Of a stretch of DNA of 64,000 nt, positions 61,011 to 64,000 are shown in pieces. The position numbers and the translations under genes are program-made. The notes under the pieces are model-generated. The model was not told the origin of the DNA, did not search any database, and saw only the letters and a list, made by a program, of their open reading frames with translations. This DNA comes from Bradyrhizobium erythrophlei (GTDB taxonomy: Bacteria; Pseudomonadota; Alphaproteobacteria; Rhizobiales; Xanthobacteraceae), in the NCBI GenBank assembly GCA_900129675.1, contig FSRD01000001.1, positions 6,003,501-6,067,500 of the forward strand, read 5' to 3'. Position 1 is the stretch's first letter; each line of letters starts with the position of its first letter.

Positions 61011-61620
61011 GTGTGAGAGATGAAGGAAGACCCTTCGGAGCCGTCCTGTAGGGGGAGGCTTCAAACTGCCATAAGCTGCTTCGGCCAAAAGCCGCGGTGG
61101 TGAACGTTATGGTCAAAAGGCGTGACGTTGATCACGTCAAGTATGGATGAGAGAGACGAGCGCAAGCGAACCTCTGGCGAAGCATCGAAAACGGATTCAG
61201 ATGACATCAAAACCGGGGCCTCTCCCTAGCTCCGGGAAAAGTATGGCGGAAACCTACGTATTGGCCATGCGGTGTCCGGTGTTGAGGAGGCGTGACTCTC
61301 ATTCGGGCTTTTGCACGGAACTTGAGAACCTGGACGGCGATGGCAAGGGAAAAGGCACAAGCGGCCAAAACCGCGAGGCCGAAAGTACCGATGCGCCGAC
61401 CAGGGGCGGACTGCTTGGTAGTAGTGATGAAGCGGGGTAATGCCCGCGGAGCGAAGCGAGCAGGTCATCGCCGTTGAGATTGGGTCAACCGGCAACGGGA
61501 GGAGCCCGATATTCAACGGAAGGCGGCAGCCTTCAAGCGGTGGCACGAGCCGGATGATGCGAGAGTATCAAGTCCGGAATCTGTGAGGGACTCGGGGTGA
61601 AAATCCCCGGGTCCACTCGG
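61011..61620 (+). ncRNA. ORF-less group II intron
   Basis: Starts GTGTGAG (5' end signature). Domain I-type motifs follow (GTGGTGAACGTTATGGTCAA; CATCGAAAACGGATTCAGAT; GGAAAAGTATGGCGGAAACC). Near 61548 lies domain V: AGCCGGA...TCCGG stem with inner stem GATGC-GAGA-GTATC (GNRA tetraloop) and the AGC triad. Domain VI follows: GAGGGAC...GTCCACTC with a bulged A at 61615, the expected branch point. Only about 70 nt lie between the domain I-III part and domain V, so no maturase is encoded. The 3' end (about 61616-61623) joins IS copy E directly; a clean AY end is not seen. Confidence 0.75.
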
Positions 61621-61623
61621 CCG

Positions 61624-62293
61624 CCTCGAATCCATGGAGAACTCCTCAAGCTTGGCATCGATATCGGACAGACCAGCGTGGCCAAGTACATGGTCAGGCG
61701 ACGAGACCCGCCGTCCCAGGGCTGGAGGACATTCCTCCGCAACCACGCGGGCGGGATCGCTGCGATGGATATGTTCGTCGTCCCGACAATCTCGTTTCGC
61801 CTGCTCTATGGATTGCTGATCATGGGGCACGGCCGGCGACATATTCTGTGGTTTGGCGTCACAGCACATCCAACCGCAGAATGGATCGCAAATCAGGTCA
61901 CGGAAGCATGCGGGTGGGAACAGGCTCCCCGCTATCTCATTCGGGACCGGGACGGGGCCTATGGAGAGATCCTTATTCGCAGACTCCGATCGATAGGCAT
62001 CCGCGATCGACCGACGTCGCCACGCTCCCCTTGGCAAATGGATATGCTGAAAGGCTGATCGGTTCGATCCGCAGGGAATGCCTTGACCACGTCATTGTAT
62101 TCAGCGAGCGCCACCTTCGTCACCTGCTGCTCTGTTACATGAAGTATTACAATGGGATCCGCACGCATCTATCCCTGGAGAAAGATGCACCGGTCTCACG
62201 CGCCGCCGATCGCGACGGACGTATTCTTTGTCGCCCAATCTTGGGCGGACTTCATCATCACTACGTCCGGGTTTAGGTTTTCGGTACACACAA
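61624..62293 (+). pseudogene. IS copy E, 5'-truncated with frameshift
   Basis: Starts at RIHGELLKLGIDIGQTSVAK (the middle of the transposase), continues AAMDMFVVPTISF and RDRDGAYGEILIRRLRSIGI, and at SPRSPWQ loses one A of an A4 run (CAAATGG versus CAAAATGG in copy D), ending MDMLKG. The third frame resumes NGYAERLIGSIRRECLDHVI and ends near the element's right end. Very close to copy D, in opposite orientation. Confidence 0.88.
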
Positions 62294-62730
62294 CGACCTA
62301 CTCGCTTCGCCCGCAGGTTGCGCGTGCTGCCGAGTATCCGTCCTCATCACCTGAGGTACATTGCCATCATGGATTTCTTGGTCGTTTTCTTGTGGCGCCC
62401 GGACGTCAAGCGTCATGCTGTGCCCCATTCGTATGGACGCCCAGTGAAATGCCAGCTTGAGCCGCGCATGAAACGCCTTGGCGTCATCGACGGTCTTGAA
62501 CCCTGACACCTGCAACGCAAACGGCGGCTCGCCGCCGGGCATGACGTCAGGAAAGTTCGAGATTGCCTAACAAGGGTGGGACAGGCGCCCTGCCGTCTAC
62601 AGCGAAAAACTTTCGATCGGGCAAGGCGACAGGTACGTGCAGCATGTACATCGTGCAATGACTTTCAATTTCCTGCATAAGATTCCGCGTTGGCAGCAAA
62701 TATTGCAAGCACGCTATCGTCTAACTTGCT
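62294..62730. other. Intergenic, nothing firmly recognised
   Basis: A minus-strand frame at 62273-62542 (FALQVSGFKTVDDAKAFHAR) is somewhat protein-like but unassigned. No other signal. Confidence 0.35.
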
Positions 62731-62845
62731 GATTCCGCTCGATGTCGCCCAGCATTCCGGAATGATCTCGCCCACCGTTCCGATTTGATGTCGCCCACCA
62801 TTCCGAGATGATCTCGCCCACCATTCCGGGATGATGTCGCCCGGG
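62731..62845 (-). repeat. IS21-type terminal repeats, five tandem 23-bp units
   Basis: Five back-to-back units of 23 bp of the form ATTCCGGGATGATGTCGCCC plus three bases. Minus strand reads GGTGGGCGACATC/GGTGGGCGAGATC alternating. This is the multiple-repeat end of IS21-family elements, where IstA binds. No istA/istB is present, so it is a solo terminus. Confidence 0.75.
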
Positions 62846-62849
62846 GGTG

Positions 62850-62955
62850 ACGAGGCCTCGGAATAGGGCGCGGACCCAAGTGAGGTGGGGGCCCTGCCGG
62901 CTGTCGAGGCTATATTGATGATGCGTCCCCACGACCTGCTATACTGCGCACCCAA
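62850..62955 (-). pseudogene. Short-chain dehydrogenase fragment cut by the IS21 end
   Basis: About 30 codons read SWGRIINIASTAGRAPTSLG, SAPYSEASS, matching the active-site region of short-chain dehydrogenases (G-R-I-I-N-I-A-S-T-A-G, then Y-S). Similarity ends where the IS21 repeats begin. Short, so moderate confidence. Confidence 0.45.
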
Positions 62956-63360
62956 CGAGACGGCTTAGCGACCAAGTTGAAGTCGCGTACAAGTGAGGCT
63001 GCTGTCGTTGTCTCGTCTCTTGCGCACGCGTTGCATGGCGCAATCGGAGTAACTGAGGAGTACGATCTGCAGCTCCTCACCCGGCGGCTGCACGAGTGGA
63101 GGATGGATGGCTCATGGTTCTGAGGCTTATTGGAATCTTATCGTAGGCCGGGCGGTTCTCTCCTCGGATAGCTCGGTTGCCGATTTTGTTCGGACGGCAT
63201 GAGTCACGCAGAACGCCGACAAGGACAATAGAAATCCGCTCACAGGACATTCTCCCGACGCATCTTCGTGCTGTCATCGTTATCTATCGAAATCGAGCCC
63301 TGCGCGGCGGCCCTTCAGCAGCGAAGCATCGGGCGCGTCTTACGATACCAAGAGATCAGC
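62956..63360. other. Intergenic, nothing recognised
   Basis: Downstream of the GntR gene. No gene, RNA or repeat that I can support. Confidence 0.4.
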
Positions 63361-64000
63361 TTACGAGACGCGAAGGAGCGCCGGCGGCAAAGATGCTATC
63401 AAATCCGCCATGCCATCGCCTAGTAGCGTCACGTGCTCGCTCGCCGCTCGGAAAGCGGCTTCAGGATCTCCCGCTTCGATCGCCTGGATTATGCGGTCAT
63501 GCTCGATGATGGTCGCAGCCATGCGACCAGGCTGGAAGGTGACATGTTTCCGGTAGGCCGCAACTCGTTTGCGCAGCGCTCGCGTCTGCGCCGAGATGAA
63601 ATCGGTATGTGACGCCTCGTAAACGAGTTCATGAAACTCCCAGTTGATCGAGTAGAATATTTCCTCAGTCCCTTCGCCAATTGATGCCACGAGACGTTCG
63701 TGAACGGTTCGTAACGCGGCTTTTTCTTTCTGGGAAGCGCGCCGCGCCGCAAGCTTTGCACAGAGCCCTTCAAGAACTGCCATCGTGTCAAACATTTCGA
63801 GCAACGTCGGAATCGATATCGCTGCCACCGTGACCCCGTATCTAGGGCGAGCCTCAAGGTAACCGGTGGCCATCAACGCCTTGAGCGCCTCCCGCACCGG
63901 TGTTCGGGAGATCTTGAAACACTCCGCGAGTTCGATCTCGTCGATTCGGGTGCCTGGCAATAATGCGCCACTGACGATCCGCTCCTCGAGTTCGTCTCGC
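63361..64000 (-). CDS. GntR-family regulator (FadR/FCD type), runs off the window
   Basis: The winged helix is visible: LLPGTRIDEIELAECFKISR then TPVREALKALMATGYLEARP, followed by the FCD ligand-binding domain, LEMFDTMAVLEGLCAKLAAR, FYSINWEFHELVYEASHTDF, GRMAATIIEHDRIIQAIEAG with the metal-binding Asp/His set (N/H-E-F-H and E-H). The frame is open to base 64000 (RDELEERIVSGAL), so the start lies outside. A catabolic operon regulator in most cases; its target is not in this window. Confidence 0.88.
   Translation of the reverse strand, partial: RDELEERIVSGALLPGTRIDEIELAECFKISRTPVREALKALMATGYLEARPRYGVTVAAISIPTLLEMFDTMAVLEGLCAKLAARRASQKEKAALRTVHERLVASIGEGTEEIFYSINWEFHELVYEASHTDFISAQTRALRKRVAAYRKHVTFQPGRMAATIIEHDRIIQAIEAGDPEAAFRAASEHVTLLGDGMADLIASLPPALLRVS

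Noticed and set aside
1..64000. CRISPR array
   Set aside because: The only short tandem arrays are the coding repeat at 6.2-6.5 kb and the IS21 end at 62.7 kb; neither has spacers.
1..64000. tRNA or rRNA genes
   Set aside because: I saw no tRNA-like T-loop (GGTTCGAATCC type with matching stems) or rRNA signature on either strand, although I could not run a scan.

Overview
The window looks like an accessory stretch of a high-GC alphaproteobacterial chromosome or symbiotic/ICE-type region, most likely Bradyrhizobium or a close relative. This is inference from gene content: PHB genes (phaC, phaB), a BA14K-like protein, HGG-motif and RHH_4 proteins, DUF1330, DUF2336, and a family of dispersed GGGGTAGACCGGAAGTGGCG-type repeats. 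I recognised families from memory; no database search was possible.

Layout. 0.5-11 kb: an L,D-transpeptidase, a metallophosphatase, a broken metallo-beta-lactamase-fold gene, a YecA/SEC-C protein, a solo integrase-type transposase, a glycine-rich BA14K-like secreted protein, a Tat-signal aldo/keto reductase relic, phaC and an AraC-type regulator. 11-18 kb: phage-like HGG-motif genes, IS66 remnants, an S53 (kumamolisin-type) peptidase, and IS copies that cut a DNA ligase fragment, a DUF1330 gene (frameshifted) and an RHH_4 gene, plus an IS1182 relic. 18.3-22.5 kb: a DUF2336 gene facing a compact minus-strand operon of a zinc-ribbon protein, two small unknown proteins and an HD-GYP protein whose C-terminus is replaced by a piece of group II intron. 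23-34.5 kb: mostly intact metabolic and membrane genes (GFA protein, FAD oxidoreductase, cstA-ybdD, phaB, a cyclic-nucleotide-binding membrane protein, a large unknown membrane protein) separated by dispersed repeats. 35-43 kb: a frameshifted adenylate cyclase, an IS110 element, and an IS91-type transposase plus tyrosine recombinase unit interrupted by a complete IS256-family element with a 9-bp target duplication. 43-49 kb: a MobF/TrwC relaxase decayed by several frameshifts, a lipoprotein gene cut by an IS, and an HTH regulator relic with a palindromic operator. 49.7-56.6 kb: a 1,844-residue Ser/Thr-kinase-like/ATPase/GAF/PAS/histidine kinase overlapping an oxalate/formate-type MFS transporter. 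57-64 kb: thiolase and ATPase fragments, mdh, scoB without scoA, two IS copies flanking an ORF-less group II intron, an IS21 terminus, and a GntR regulator running off the edge.

Taken together: intact metabolism (PHB synthesis and storage, peptide/carbon-starvation uptake, malate dehydrogenase, ketoacid CoA-transfer) sits in a background of gene decay. At least ten genes carry single-base indels or IS truncations while very long reading frames (1,844, 737, 690 and 594 residues) remain open, so the lesions look like real decay rather than poor sequence. The least explained items are the HD-GYP/zinc-ribbon small-protein operon (20-22 kb), the two group II intron remnants, and a shared lesion point in four of five related transposases.
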